A stretch of DNA of 64,000 bases from Turbatrix aceti (Eukaryota > Nematoda > Chromadorea > Rhabditida > Panagrolaimidae): assembly GCA_963969345.1 (NCBI GenBank), contig OZ017768.1, positions 8,642,718 through 8,706,717 of the forward strand, in the 5' to 3' direction. A program made the translations under genes and the position numbers. This document shows, one piece after another, positions 24,066 through 37,278 of this stretch. How positions within the stretch are numbered: the stretch's first letter is position 1; each line of letters opens with the position of its first letter. The notes below the pieces were generated by a model. It ran no database searches. It saw nothing but the letters and a program-made list of their open reading frames with translations, and had not been told where the DNA came from.

Positions 24066-24119
24066 TGTCCGCATTCGTTCGTTTTTTTTTGCAAAATTGA
24101 CAACGAACGAATGCGGACA
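24066..24119. repeat. 18-bp perfect inverted repeat
   Basis: Arms 24066-24083 and 24102-24119 are exact complements separated by 18 nt. Each contains GCATTCGTTCG or its complement, the motif repeated within the small element at 26770. The surrounding DNA (23.8-24.9 kb) is AT-rich and without genes. Confidence 0.6.
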
Positions 24120-24904
24120 AACATGTGATATTACGAACAATTACAGTAATTGATTTTGAGTAAAAATCGCTTTTTGTTAAAAACAGAACAACGAAAAAAG
24201 TCGTTTTCCAAATTTCATGTCTCGAAGCGCACAAATGCATTTTCCATCCAAGAGTTTCCATCCAAAATGCATTTTTGCGCTTTGAAAATGCATCTTGGAC
24301 CAATAGAAGACACAATTTTGTCTGAATGATAAAAATATCCTGTTCTACGGTCAAAAATGTTTGCATTCGTTTATTTTTTGAACAAATTGTTTATTTGCGA
24401 ATATCAAAAATTCAAAAACCTTTGTTCGTTGGCCCGAATCCCCTTTAATCGATAACAGTGGCACGATTTATTACAAAAATAAACTGTATTGACGTAGTAA
24501 GTATACTGTAGTAAATCATAATTTGATTACAAACAAATAACATGGCATCCATCTCGTACAAGAAAGAGCACGGGCCTGGTAGCAGCACTTTGTTCTGTGT
24601 TTTTTTGGATACAAACAAATGCCGAAAAAAATATGAAAAAAAAGATAAAAAGAAAGAAAATAACTCGATTGATGGCAACACGGTTGTTACAGGATACGGT
24701 AGATGCGAATCAGATTGTGGAAAGAGATGACGGAAGAAGATACTAGATTTTTTACTGTTCAAAAAAAACATTGGCATTCGGTTTGCGAACTCGAGTTCAA
24801 ATATTAGGCATGATTGGGGGGGAGGGATGGTTGTCCCTGTCTTTGGTTGCGAGGGGTTCTTGGATCAGTCGGAGGATGATGAAGAGGTGACGACTGCGTT
24901 CTTA

Positions 24905-27900
24905 CTACTGAAAAGATTTTTTTTAGAGGAATTAGATGGTAGTGGGCGAGGTAAGTCGGACGACTAAAAATTAGGTCGGCCTAAATTTTGAGACCAAAGC
25001 CGGGCCGAACCAGTCGCGACGAAATTTAAAAAAAATTATTTGGAAAAAATTCTGATCTGAGTTTAAATAAAAATAGCAAAAAAACGCATTTTTCAAAGCA
25101 AAATTTAAAAAGAAAAGAAATTTGAATTTTTTTGAACAAAATTTTAAAAGAAAAGAAATTTGAATAAAAAAATTCCAAACGATTTTGAAAAGAAATCGAA
25201 AATTTTAGTCTAATTTTTTTCAGTTTTGTTCTGAAGCTGGGGTCGGGAAGTGGGATAACTTACTGACAGATTCGCGATTGAACCGGATTGCAGCTGAACG
25301 AGGGTGTACAACGTATTCAGAATCATCTCCACCTGTTTTTCCAGGCGGCCCATCCGAGAATCGAGACTGTTCATCATCTGAAAACAAATTTAAAAAAAAT
25401 TGTGTGAAATAAAAATTTTAGAACAAAAAACGAGTTCTCGAAAAAAAACTAAAAAAAAACTTTGAGTACTGAAATAATTTCTTTATTTTTTTTAATTAAT
25501 TAAAATTAATCCTGACTTTAGAATTAATTTTATTGGTGAAAAACAACTTTTCAGCCGGTTTTTAGATCAAAAAAATTATTTTTGTGAAAACGAACCTGAG
25601 TCAACTGCGCAAAATGCCGCTGAGATTTGAGCTCGACGAGGCCCTTGTTGATGTGTTTGAGTTCCTGCGTCAGGTAACCCTGAACATCCGATCCCGAACT
25701 CGAAGTCGACGTGTTGAAGAGCATCGAAGCCGAAGCCGACGACGAAGACCCGGCTCCACCGCTGGTATCCAGGCTGGTGGCGCTCGTGTTGTTAGCAGCA
25801 TCACCTGTCAGGTGAGCGATCTGTTCGGGGGATAACCTGTGAATCGTCGACAGATGGGTCACCAGATCCTTTGCTGAAAAATGTCAATTTGATTGTTTTT
25901 TTTTGTTCTCCAGATTGACTTTTTAAAATTTTTATGTACTGTCCCCGACCAGCCGGCAGGCCAGGCTGGCTATTATCGAGTCACGGGACTCGATCACATA
26001 TTTTGAAGCTGACTTAAAATCAAAATCATCGCCACACAGGACAGGAAGCACAGGCACAGGCTGTTGTCGTGGTCGTGGTCCTCGTAGATATTTAGGATCC
26101 TGCCTCGACCGACAGGGAGACAACTGTCCTGTCACGACTGACTTTGGTTTACGTTTTCGGGCGCTGCTGTGCGGTAACTGTCCCCGGAAGATGCTAGAGT
26201 GAAAGCAAAGCAAAATGACGATGCGACACGACAATGATCAAAGAAGAAAGTTAAAATCAAATTGCAAGAGTTTGGCAAAAACAACAGCAAAACAGTTGTG
26301 GAACGAATGAATTTTGTGGCAGTCGACTGGCAGTAATAGTTCAATCCCAGCTTGCATTTTTTCTTCCTCCTCGATGAATTCTATCTTTTTTTTCCTTTCG
26401 GTACAAATACATAAAAACCAACAGGAGGGCACATATGCTTATGCGAAAAAAAAAGAATAGTATGTGTATAATAAATAATAACACCCCAACCCGCTTTGAA
26501 ATATTTTTTGTGCCCGCGGCACAGACAAGCGGAAAAAAGATTGAGAAAAAGCATAACTCTCCGGGATAGTCGCCGTGGGGCTTATTACAAATTGGACAGC
26601 AGCATGTGGCAGGCCAGGAACGAACGAACGCACCGGCTGGGCTGTGTACATACTACATACTACACCGGCTGGGCGTTAAAATTGTTGTACAGCTACCGTA
26701 AAAAATGTACGCCGGCAGTAAAAAGTAAAAAAAAAACAGCTTAGTCAAGTTTACAAAATGCATTGGAATCAGAGATGGGCGAACGTTCGCATTCGTTCGT
26801 GTTCCTTCGCGAACAAATTCGATTTTTCCTGTTTGTATTCGTTTGTGAAAAATTTTTTTGTTCGTATTCGTATGCGAACATTTAAAAAAAATTTTATGTT
26901 TGTTTGTATTCGTTTGCGAACAATTTTTAAAAAATTTTTTTGTTCGTATTCAATTGCAAAATTTTTTTTAAAATTTTTTTGTTCGTATTTGTTCGCAAAT
27001 ATGATCAAAAGTGTTCGTGTTCGTTCGCAAATAAAAAAAAGTTGTTCGCCAATCCCTGATTGAAATCCCCGACGAAGAGAATTTTTTAGAGCTCAAAAAT
27101 AAAATCTGAGATCAAAAATCCCCTTGAAACTCAAATTCCAAGAAAAATTGTAAAAATCGCATCCCCGAGATTTTAACAAAAGCACCCGGAAAAAACAAAA
27201 AACAATAGCGTTTCTCATTTTTCACATATTTTTTCATAAAAAAAGCAAAAATACCCACGTTTTCGCATATGTTTGCCACATTCAGGGCATTGAGCTCGTC
27301 GTAGGCTACCTCCAGCACCGCCACCACCACCGGATGATGATCCGGCCGCCGCCGCCGAGCTCGTCGATGACGCCGCAGCTGCCATCCTGTTCATTGTTTC
27401 GAGGATGCTTTCCTCGATCGTCGCTGATGACGACGAAGCCGATGCACCCGATGTCTTGTTGCTGTTGCTGTTCATGTTGAGGTTTATCGCAGACGACGAC
27501 GAAGGCCGGGGAGTCGACATCGTATTGTTGTTATTCGCGACGATACTTGCGAGCGTTGAAAGCACAGAGTTTGTATTAACGTCTGTGACTCCGAATTGTG
27601 AGAGAAAGTCTCCGGGATGCCCGGATTCACTCCCTGATTCGCCTTCCAGGGCAGCGAATGCAGCGTTGCACTTTTCGAGAAGCTGGTCGTTGGCTGTGGA
27701 CGCAGCGGAAGACCGATTATGGCCACCCGAGCCGCTAGAATCGCTGTCCGGGCTCTCGGCCTTGATCCCGATGGCTGATGGCTCGAGGCCCAGGGTCATG
27801 AGAAACCGGCGCTGTTGCTCCTCAATCGAAGGGGTCGTCAGCAGGTCGAGACCAACATCCACGCCCTCAGGCGGCTGGGGCGAACCCCGGGCCCCCGAGC

Positions 27901-29369
27901 CCCCGGCACTCGAAGTCGCGCTCGAACCGTTGAGCACGATCATGGATTTCTCGAGAAAGTCAATGGCCACGGGGTCCTTGATCGACTTTTTTCCCTTCTT
28001 GATGATGATATCGTCGGTGCCGATGAAGGCATTTTGTTCTTCTTTGTGGTGCTTGAGGATGTGTTTCGTCAGGTTCCCTGGAATAATCACGTGATTTTTA
28101 TTTGTTAGATAATCTTTGTCGGTCGGTTAACAATTGCAATTGTCGCCTACGCCAGACCCCGTAGAATTTTTGTCGGAAGCCAAAGCGAAGCCAGTTGGCG
28201 TCGGTAAGCTACTAGTCAGTCAGTCAGTCAGCGAGCGAGCACGCGCACAATTCCAACACCAACTGCAACGTCGCCTGACCGAGCGAGCGCGCGCTCATAA
28301 ATACCGCCGGAGGGCAAAACTACCCTGACTGTACACATGTGGCATATCTTTATCCATCTCCCCCCTCCACTGACTGCAGGCAGTGTATCAAAAAGTTAAA
28401 ATCCCTGTTTCATCAAGACTAGATTGAAACAAATGAACCAAACCAATCCTACTATTCTGTGAAAGAAAAACTGATTCTTTCTTTTCTTCCCCGAAATCAC
28501 CAAGTTCTTTTATCAGTGACTGACTGACTGACTGACCGTCTATGGATAGACAGATAAATAGATATGTATTCACTATCAGAAATATATTACTCAAAAAAAG
28601 GGACTAATGATAATAAATTAGTATGTATAAAAAAAATCAACTGATTGATTCACTTCGCCCTATGGCTGTAATAATAATGGATCACGGCGGAGATGCAAGC
28701 AAAACACACAAAAAAAGGATTGAACGATTAAAAAATTCTGGCAGACAATCAAAAATTTTTTCAGACAAATTAATCGATAAATTAGTAAATAAATAAATTT
28801 TGGTGATAAAATTAGTTTCATACAAAATTTATATTTTTACATAAATCGAGTTTTCAAAAATTAAAAAAAAGTGTAGACATACCCTTCAGCCTGGAAGACT
28901 TTCCGCAAAACCTGCAGACAAAAGGCTTGATCGCAGTGTGCACAGATCGGTGCTCGGCGAGGTTTGATCTGAAGCGAAATGCCTTGCCACAGGTCTCGCA
29001 GACAAACTGCTTGTCCGCGTGAAAAGACTGATTGTGTTGTTGAAGAAGTTTTGCGTTGGGAAACTTGCGATGGCACGACACGCACGAGTACGGTCCCCCG
29101 TCAGGCGAAGATGCCGTCGTGCCAAAACCGCCGTTGAGGCCGAGTGCCGATGACGAAGACCCGAGAAAAAGGTCATTGGGGGGCGGAGAATCGGATGTCG
29201 ACGCATCGGAAGAAGGCAAAAGCCCCGGTTTGGGGGAAGTCGAGGACAGCGAAGAAGCTGCAAGCACGTTTGGCGGCATCGAACGGGTCGTGTGGAGGTC
29301 GTCTGATTCGTAGGCGTTTTCGTCTTCGTCGAAGGACAGCTCAGCGCCACGACCACCACCGCTGGCCAT
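24905..29369 (-). CDS. C2H2 zinc-finger transcription factor, four fingers
   Basis: Exons 29369-28883, 28077-27259, 25873-25596 and 25377-25264 join (phases 1, 1, 0) to about 566 aa. Fingers 1-3 are consecutive near residues 94-117, 122-144 and 150-174: PYSCVSCHRKF..H, FVCETCGKAF..H, FVCRFCGKSS..H. Finger 3 is split by an intron. Finger 4 (CPECGKHMRK..H, about 423-447) is also split, and follows ~250 residues of Ser/Gly/Asn-rich sequence with an acidic start. The last coding exon has heptad-like hydrophobics (MMNSLDSRMGRLEKQ), a possible short coiled coil. The next acceptor (24908-24910) opens directly on TAG, so that exon supplies the stop at once. The N-terminus is acidic and Ser-rich. A nuclear DNA-binding role is inferred from the fingers; I cannot name the orthologue. 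Upstream exons beyond 29369 are possible. Confidence 0.8.
26770..27058. mobile_element. hAT-type MITE with internal TTCGTATTCG repeats
   Basis: This 289-bp element begins CAGAGATGGGCGAAC and ends with the near-exact complement (CAGGGATTGGCGAAC on the other strand). It is flanked by 8-bp direct repeats ATTGGAAT (26762-26769) and ATTGAAAT (27059-27066), one mismatch. The interior is a run of degenerate TTCG(T/C)ATTCG / GCGAACA units. It sits in an intron of the zinc-finger gene. CAG-start ends plus an 8-bp duplication fit hAT. Confidence 0.8.
28214..28230. repeat. (AGTC)n microsatellite
   Basis: About four units of AGTC. Similar tracts recur at 28517-28536, 33606-33625, 35047-35067, 35658-35671 and 37772-37787. 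Confidence 0.8.
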
Positions 29370-32300
29370 GAATTGGAGCGGAGCGAGACGACGGTGGCCG
29401 GTGGAAAAGCCGCCCGGCTGATGCGAGGTAGAGAGCGACGAGACGGCAATCGTGGATTGTGGATCGTGGATCGTCTGGAAGAAGACAGACAGGACTGATT
29501 GACTGTCCGATTGACTTCTCCTGAAAAATGTTGTATGTACGGTTGAAAATCATCAAAACGGATAAGGATAACGATGGCGGATAAGGATAGTGTATAGGAG
29601 TACGAAACCAGAAAAAGGGGTGAAAAAAGAGCAAGCGTACTTTCCTTTCAATTCCTATCTGTCGTCACAAAAGTCTCATCATCAGCGAGACAGAAGGAAA
29701 AGAAAAATTAAGGAAAAAGGGGGGGGGGAGATAATAAAAGTTTTGTTGGATAACCGTTTCGTTGTTTCTTTTTCCTTCGACGCGAGATCTTTTCTCTCTC
29801 CTATTCTGGGGGCTCCGTGCTTGTTACCACAGCTCCTGTGTTCGCGCCACGCAACATTGTCGGAGGGGGGGGGGGACAGGACGACGAAGACGACAGGACA
29901 GTGGACGCCCTCATCAGACGCCTCGGGGCGCGACAAAATCCACGAACCAGCTGGTAGGTAGGGCAGCGAAGAGTACAGCAGCCGCGCCGCTCTCGTTTGT
30001 TTCGGTTTCGCGCCTTTAGACAACAGAAAATGGAAAGGAAAGGACAGGAAAGGAAAGGAAAGGCGACCTGTAGGAACGGAGCGCGACTGTCACCTATAGT
30101 TGTATTCCCTCTCCTTATAGTCCCCCCTCTAAAAAGTTTCCAGGGGGTAACGGGTAACGATAGAACGATAGTAGAACGATGGAGGATGGATAAATCACCG
30201 GGGCAAAAACTGGCGGGCAATTTTTGTCAAGTCTACCATCCCGCGCTTGAAACAATAAAAAAAAAGTTGGAGTTGTAGTACAATGAATGCTATACATGAA
30301 CCCATCACACTGTGCACAAAAGGTACAGAATTTTCAAAAAAAACTTTGGTAGGAGGAAAAAAAAGTTTTGTCCCTTTGTTTCTTCGGAAAGATCGCTTTG
30401 GACGATAAAAGCCATCCAAAATTATTGGATAAATATGAATTTTTATCCATTATTTTTCAAGACAGGGGGCGTCGAGTGATTATGACTATCGAGATCAACG
30501 GTGGATTTTCAGGCGCAGAATAATATGTACATACTTGTTTTAGGCAGTACGTGAAAAATGTAACTTTCCTTTGAAATTTTTCGTGAAATTTAGAGAATTT
30601 GATTACGCGCAATTTACTATTTTTCTTTTAACAGACAAAACTAAAACGGTTATCGTAAACTATAAAAGATCTGATTCATCTGGACAAATTGTTTCAAAAA
30701 AAAATACACAGACTCGTCTTTGGTCCTTCTTAGTCATCCTTGGATTTTACCTGATAGCTGTACAGTTTATGTTTAGTAGACAGATCACCGTGCCAGCCGG
30801 CTCCTGTCTGATTGCGAGTGCTAACCGGTCACACGCACGCAAAAGTGACTCATCAACCTCAACAAAATTTTTTTTTGTTTTTTTTGAACCTGGCCAAAAT
30901 GGAGAATACATAGAATTAATTTTTTCCCTGTCCCCCAAAAAAATCAGTGAACTTTATTACAAAAAAAGACCCAAAAGAAAAATGTTTAAAAGATCAGAGG
31001 AGAAAATACCGCCAAAAGATCACCGTTGCCTTCCTTCCTTTACCCTCGCTGTCGGTCCAGAAATGAAATATCTGTCTATGAACGATTTGAAAAAGCGATT
31101 TTAACAAAACAAAATGACAGGTGTAACAGACCCATCCTCCCCATCCAAGCTTACACTTTCTAAATATCCTCGGGAAAAGAAAGGAAGAAAGAAAGGAAGG
31201 AAGGCAAAACGATAGTCTCCCCTCCCTCCGAGGCAGGCAGTAAGGTCGTAACCCACCCGGTCGGTATAGTCCTCCTAACAAGCTCCCGCCCATCGCTCCT
31301 GCCACAGGCAAAATGAACGAAACAAACGAAGAAGATGACAGCTGCCGACCAACTCTCTCTCTCCAGTTTTTGTTTCGTCGGTTGGTCGGTGCTTCTTCTT
31401 TTTCCCGCAAAGCAATCAGAGTCGTCTCCTACAACTACCCTGCCGGATGATGAGTATGTAGGCGCACAACCAGACTTTTGTAATCGCAACGGAACACGCG
31501 GGAGGGCTGACTACCATGGCCGTAGTAGTAGCCCAATAACAGAACTGACTTACTCTCCTCATCGTTTTCCCAACTGCTCTCTAAAACAGTTGTCGAGTCC
31601 GTTTTGTGCCGCCTGTGAAAATGAATCGAAAACATTGGAAAAGCTGACAGGTAGATATAGATCCACTATACCGATAAAAACAACAACATCGCTGTCGTTG
31701 GTTGAGGCTGTCGTTGGGGAGGGGGGGGCATTACGATATCCCTCAACACACGCATACACGCATACTCCAGGGACTATCGTATCTTGAAAAATCCAGGGGA
31801 TCAAAAAATCTTTGCTTATGTATATAAAAAAAAATTATACATTAGTACTGAAGACTTTACGAAAAGCATACATACAATTTATACGGCGACACCAAAGAGG
31901 CGAAGAACAAAAAGTCGAGAGGGCACCACAAAAATAGTTTGACTGAAATTGCAGACCGCGACACCAACCCTCCAAGCAATAGCTGCATTATAGGCACTGT
32001 CATCGATAAACAGACACCACAGTAAAGTGACACGATGCTTTCAAAACAAAAATATTTGACAAAAAAAAGCAATTGATACGACCGAAAATGAAGGAATACA
32101 GAAATTTAGCGACGATTGAACAAAAATAACAAAAAAATTACTGTAGAAAACAAATTTTTGAAACGATGATCAGAACGATGATCAGGAACAGTGCTGGGGA
32201 TTACGATGGTCTTGGAACAGTCAACAGTCACCCGACGCGTTAGATTATTATGAGTGATCTCGACACGAAAAAAAATCTGCTTTTGCTTTTATCATCATTT

Positions 32301-35300
32301 TTTTTGTTTTTATAGTTTTTGAAACGTTCTTATTTCCTTCTGCTTTTCTATAACCATTTATCCCGATGATTTCGTGACAGTTGGCCGCCATCCATCGGCT
32401 TGGTTGTATGTGTATGAGGTAGTTGTGCGTGCACTTGTGTAGGAACGTCGCCATCATCGTGGTTTTCGTCGTCGTATGTACTATGTAGTCGACGATGATG
32501 ATGACGACGACGACGACGATCCATAAGTTATGTTATAATGATGGTTGGAGCGACCGACGAAGAACTTACTAAATCTCTGCCAGTGGCTGTGGCTGTGGCT
32601 GTGACTGTGGCAGGGGTAGGGTGTGTTTTCAATGAACGAACACTGTCGCCACCACCACCACCGGGGCCACAGTGTGAGTGACTCTGACTTGACTGTGCCT
32701 CAGGCGAGTGAGCTGGTTGTCAATCCGAAGAGTCCCAATCGTGACCGGAAGACAGGCAGAGCACAACAGAGGAGGGCGGGGGCGCGCTTCTTGCATTCTG
32801 TTCTGTTTCGTTCGTTCTGGGCCAGCTTGTATTGACACTCGCCCCCTGCAGCCACCGCCACCACCAGCAAGCGTTGTCCGCGTGTTAGCCGAGCCCCCGA
32901 ACGAACCACGGCAGTGGCATAAAAACGAGGGGCTTCGACAGGCAAGCTGAACAACATACGCAACCAGATGTGAGGGCCCGGAGGCGCCCAGGAGTGCTAT
33001 ATCTACTGCCAGGCTTGGTTTTTGTACGCCTTCCCCTCCCTCCTTTCTTCGAGGCTTGCATGTATGTAATTGGCACTCGCCCAGTCCACAGGCCTGAGGC
33101 CTTCTCCTGCGGATCGTAATTGCTTGCCGGAAAGGCAGGCGTACAGGCACAACCAAGGAATTCCCCCTCTTCTCCTTCGGTCCTCCGGCTGTCGCGTGTG
33201 TACACTACAAGCGAGATGAGGCAGAAAGGAGAGATGGGGAAGCTTACAATTTCTCTTTGTGCCGTAGCCCGGACAAAGGAGCTCTCCAATCAAGGCCCGT
33301 CGAACGAACAAAATTTTTGTCAACGACGAGACGAGAATCCCTTATTTTTTTCTCCCTTCAATGTTGGCATTCTTCAAAAAAAATAGAAGAGCCCCCAAAC
33401 TTTTTGTGATGACGAAGAAGAAGAAGAGCTGTGCACAAGCACAAGAAGAGTTAGTTGTGCGTTGGACAAAAATTGGAAACGGCCGGAAAAGCAATCAGCG
33501 GGAAAGCAGGCAGCGCGACAGGCGGCCGGAGGAAAGGAGAGGGGAGAGGGACTGTTGCGCCCCCTCCCTCCTATTTTTCCATCAAGCTTGGCCTGCCTGT
33601 GGCACTCAGTCAGTCAGTCAGTCAGTTTGTCAGTCGTCGGTCAGGCTAGTACAAGCAAACGCGTACAATTACACCGACAAGAGTGTAATTGGCAAATCGG
33701 AGCCATTGCCGAAAGGAGGAAACAGGAAAAAAGGGCAGGAGCTAGTAGTACAGGTTTGCATCTTGTCTCACGCGATGCATGCCGTAGCAAATTGATGTCT
33801 TGTCCGCGCGCAATGCCACCCCCCCTCAGGGCTATCAATGTACAACATGTACAGTATTATTGACACTCAGGCAGGCAAACAGGAGAAAAAGAAGGGAAGG
33901 AGCCCAGAGTGGTCATAGGAGTAGTTGTAGCATTTATACGGGGGCAAACAAAAATATGCCAAGTCCGTTCCCGTCTCAGTTGACAGCAGGGACGTATATG
34001 TACGGCACGGACTGTTCGGCCATCATCCAGGGCAATATTTAGGGGTGACAGGAAAACCGATGCCAGACCATTCTCTCCTGGTCGTTTGCTTGCCCTCAGG
34101 CAAGAATACACAGAAAAACGAACGCTGCGTGCGCGTCGTCGAAAGGGGCAAAAGCTTGGGGTGGTTTGTGCCGCACACAATTTCGGTCCGCGGTCGGTCG
34201 CTTGCACACAAAAACCGTCATTTGCCGAGAGCGCGGCAAAATGCAATTGCACAAGCTGCCAAATCGAAAAATGTGTATGTTGTATGTTGTAAATAGTACA
34301 ACAACCCCGGACAACGTTTTTCGAACTTGACTGCTGTCAGACCGAAAAAATGGTCGGTCAGGATAGGATAGGACAGGACGACTGTGGCAGCGGAGAGTAG
34401 GGGGGGGGGGTAGAAAGTTGGGTTGTAAACACTGACTGCCTGGGACAACTCCATCAGGCAGAGAGGGTAAAGAGACTTCAGGTCTGCCAGGACAAAGAAA
34501 CAAACGAACAAGCCTCGAAAAGTGTGATTTTACAGATCACAAAGCTTATTCCGGTAACAATTGAAGAAACGGCGCGCGCGCAAAGAAAAAAAAAGTTTAC
34601 CGATGGAAAAGAGAAAAGTTTGTAGAGAAGAGTGAAAACAACAGTAAATCAACCGGAAGGGATACAACAATCACAAAACGAACAACAGGATACGGTTTGC
34701 TTTCTAAAAACGATGGATCACATGTGATAGTTGTCAGATACCGTATTTCTAAAATAGAAAGTGATCATGATCTGGGGTTAAATTTTTCTGATCTTTGAAA
34801 AAAAATTTAATGCTAACATGATTTTAAAAATTTTCCTTAATCCCCATGAAACTTTACGACACATGTGCAATTTTACATTTTTTTGATCGTACAAAAAAAA
34901 GACATTATCCCGATAGAACCCCCCAAGGACCCCCTAATGATGCCCAGCTCTCCGACTCTGATTTACTTTATCAAGCGTACAAAAGCATTAGTCCAGCCCC
35001 CGACTGAGGGGTCATTATTTATCACGGCTTACTCTGACGTGTCGTACAGTCAGTCAGTCAGTCAGTGACATTCTACGCACCGCCAGCGGGTGGGTCTGTC
35101 TCGGCTCGGTCCATATCAGTCATGGCAACCACTAACAACCAACCCGCTTTGGTTTGGTGACGTCCATTTAACAACAAAAAAAATTCATAAGACAACGAAA
35201 AAAATTCTGCCGAGAGTGTCGTGACTGTGCAGTTGGCAAAAAAAATGAACACGAGCAACACGCCGAGGAAGAAGGCCACAAAAATAAGGGGCTTCTGTGC

Positions 35301-36517
35301 ACAGGCACAGAAGAGAGTGAACAGAAGAGAGCCATTCATTTCCTGACAGCATCGCTGGCACAGGCACAGGCAAAAACGGGCACTATACTCGTAACTGCCT
35401 GCGCCTGTGCTCGCTCTTGACTGACTGACCGGAGCCAAGTGAACGAACGCGAACGAGACCGACCAGCGGCGGGTCTCCTGCTCTTGCTTTGCTGTTTTCT
35501 GTGCCGTCCCTTCTTCCTCTCCTCCTCGCCTCTGGCAATACCACCACTGCGCGCACGACGCGTGCGCTCCGCCTGTTTTCGGTTTGCGTGTTGTTGGCAC
35601 TGCGCAGGAGAGGAGAACGTACCCGAGAAAGTTGTCAACTTTCGCGCCCTAAAAAAATGACTGACTGACTGTCTGTTTGCACGGTACAGTGCTCCTCAAA
35701 GGGTGACAAGGGTATATTAGGAGGAACACGTGCACGTGTAGTATGAATGTGCCCCTGAAGAAAGGAAGGCGTGTACGTAGGCGGTACCTGGGAGTGGAGA
35801 GTCACGCAGACTGACGACATGACACTCATACTGGATCAGCACTGACTGACTGGCCTATTATGCCGTGGCATACAGGCAAGAGAAGCAAGTATAAGGATTT
35901 GTCTAATCCGATGAATGAGCGAAACTGTAATAAATATACAAGGCCAATAAGCAAGACTAACAACCCACAGGGCGGAGGGCTTGTCCCAAGAATCAAAATA
36001 CGAAGCCAATGTTTATATTACTATTCGGTATTTTTAATGACGTATGGATGAATTTATGATGCTTGAAACAACCGAAGACAGACTGTTTTGACAGATATCG
36101 TTTGCTTGAGGGCGATAAATTGTTCAAAATTTGTATTTTCATTATTTTAAAAAATTTCAAAAATCATGTTCTACAGTTTTTTTTCAAAAATGTACCGTGC
36201 TTGTTGAAACGTACTTAAAAACGCAAACCTTATTTGAACAAATTTTTACAATTCAAAAATCCAAGTCGAAGACTAGTCAGTTATGGCTTCATCTTTTGCT
36301 AATCTTCGGTTGAACGGATTCGAATTGTTAATTTTGTATGCTGACATACAACAATGAGAACCTCAATATCCCTCGATTGTACTTCCGTGCTGGCGAGGAC
36401 AAGGAAACAGAGGATGCCTTTGAGGACATACTAAATACTTTTCATCCGACGCAACGTTTATCAACAACATACAGCCAATTAGTAAATTACTGTACAAAAA
36501 ATCCAAAGTTTCAGGGT
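29370..36517. other. Gene-poor region with clustered microsatellites
   Basis: About 7 kb upstream of the zinc-finger start codon with no recognisable exon. It holds AAAGG repeats (30034-30063), GAAGGAA repeats (31180-31203), GATGAC repeats (32490-32520), GGCTGT repeats (32583-32610) and several (CAGT)n tracts. Overall it is richer in G+C than the 10-18 kb region. It may carry 5' exons and control elements of the zinc-finger gene; nothing in the sequence proves this. Many open frames occur on both strands but show no domains. Confidence 0.45.
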
Positions 36518-36853
36518 CTAGACCCTGGCTTCGCGATGAGCTCGGATTTGGGCCGTTGCGCGACCCGTGTAGATGCCTGATTGTCTGCAAAAAAAATATT
36601 TGACATCATTAGACACGAACGATTTTTTAAAATCTTACGTAGATAACCGCCGATTGTTGAGTCTTTCCCATTCTCTTCGATGAAGTTGCTTCGATCGATG
36701 CTGCAGGTAGCAGAGAAAGACAATAAAAAGTATGGGTGCTCCGAAGACAAAGACGATGAAGGGCACGTAGAGGTAGGTATTGATGTTGATGACCATGGGC
36801 TTTTTGACGTCGACCGGCGTAGACGAATTCATCGCGTTCAGAATGTCTTCCAT
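36518..36853 (-). CDS. Small single-pass membrane protein
   Basis: Exon 1 (36853-36639) encodes a short polar N-terminus, then one long hydrophobic segment (about residues 28-48, YLYVPFIVFVFGAPILFIVF), then a basic stretch (QHRSKQLHRREW). A GTAAGA donor at 36638 could splice to 36584-36518, giving 93 aa. If the intron is kept, a TAA follows within 2 nt and the product is 72 aa. The basic side after the membrane span predicts an extracellular or lumenal N-terminus. I do not recognise a family. A CAG acceptor sits directly before the ATG, which may be spliced-leader use. Confidence 0.5.
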
Positions 36854-37278
36854 GACTGTCGAGGGGGGAAGATAGCGAAGCGATAACTGACAATGCCAAG
36901 CGTGTGGCGCCGGGGGGCTAAGAGTGTCTTGCTTGCGCGTTACCCTCCGCGCGCCAACGTGGGGGCAAACTGATGCCAATTTACCACGACAGGACACTAC
37001 GGCACTCAATTGCCTCAATCACGGTGGCACAAGTGAAATTTCTTGATGAATCTATCTATCTAAGCTGCATCCATCCCTCCATCAATGTACGTTGTCACCC
37101 TGCGAGTTTTTCGAGATTTTTTATACATACTATTACGTGGAACGCATTCAACAAGCCTGGTAAAATTTTTTTTTTGGGGGAAGGCGATTTGTTATGTACA
37201 GACAACTTGAGGGTGCGGTAGAGAAGATGGAAATAAGTTGTCACGATGGATGGTCGATGGGAGCTTGCTTTATCGAGT

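Noticed and set aside
30571..31104. Open frame of 177 codons
   Set aside because: No recognisable domain and low-complexity Lys/Phe ends; most likely chance.
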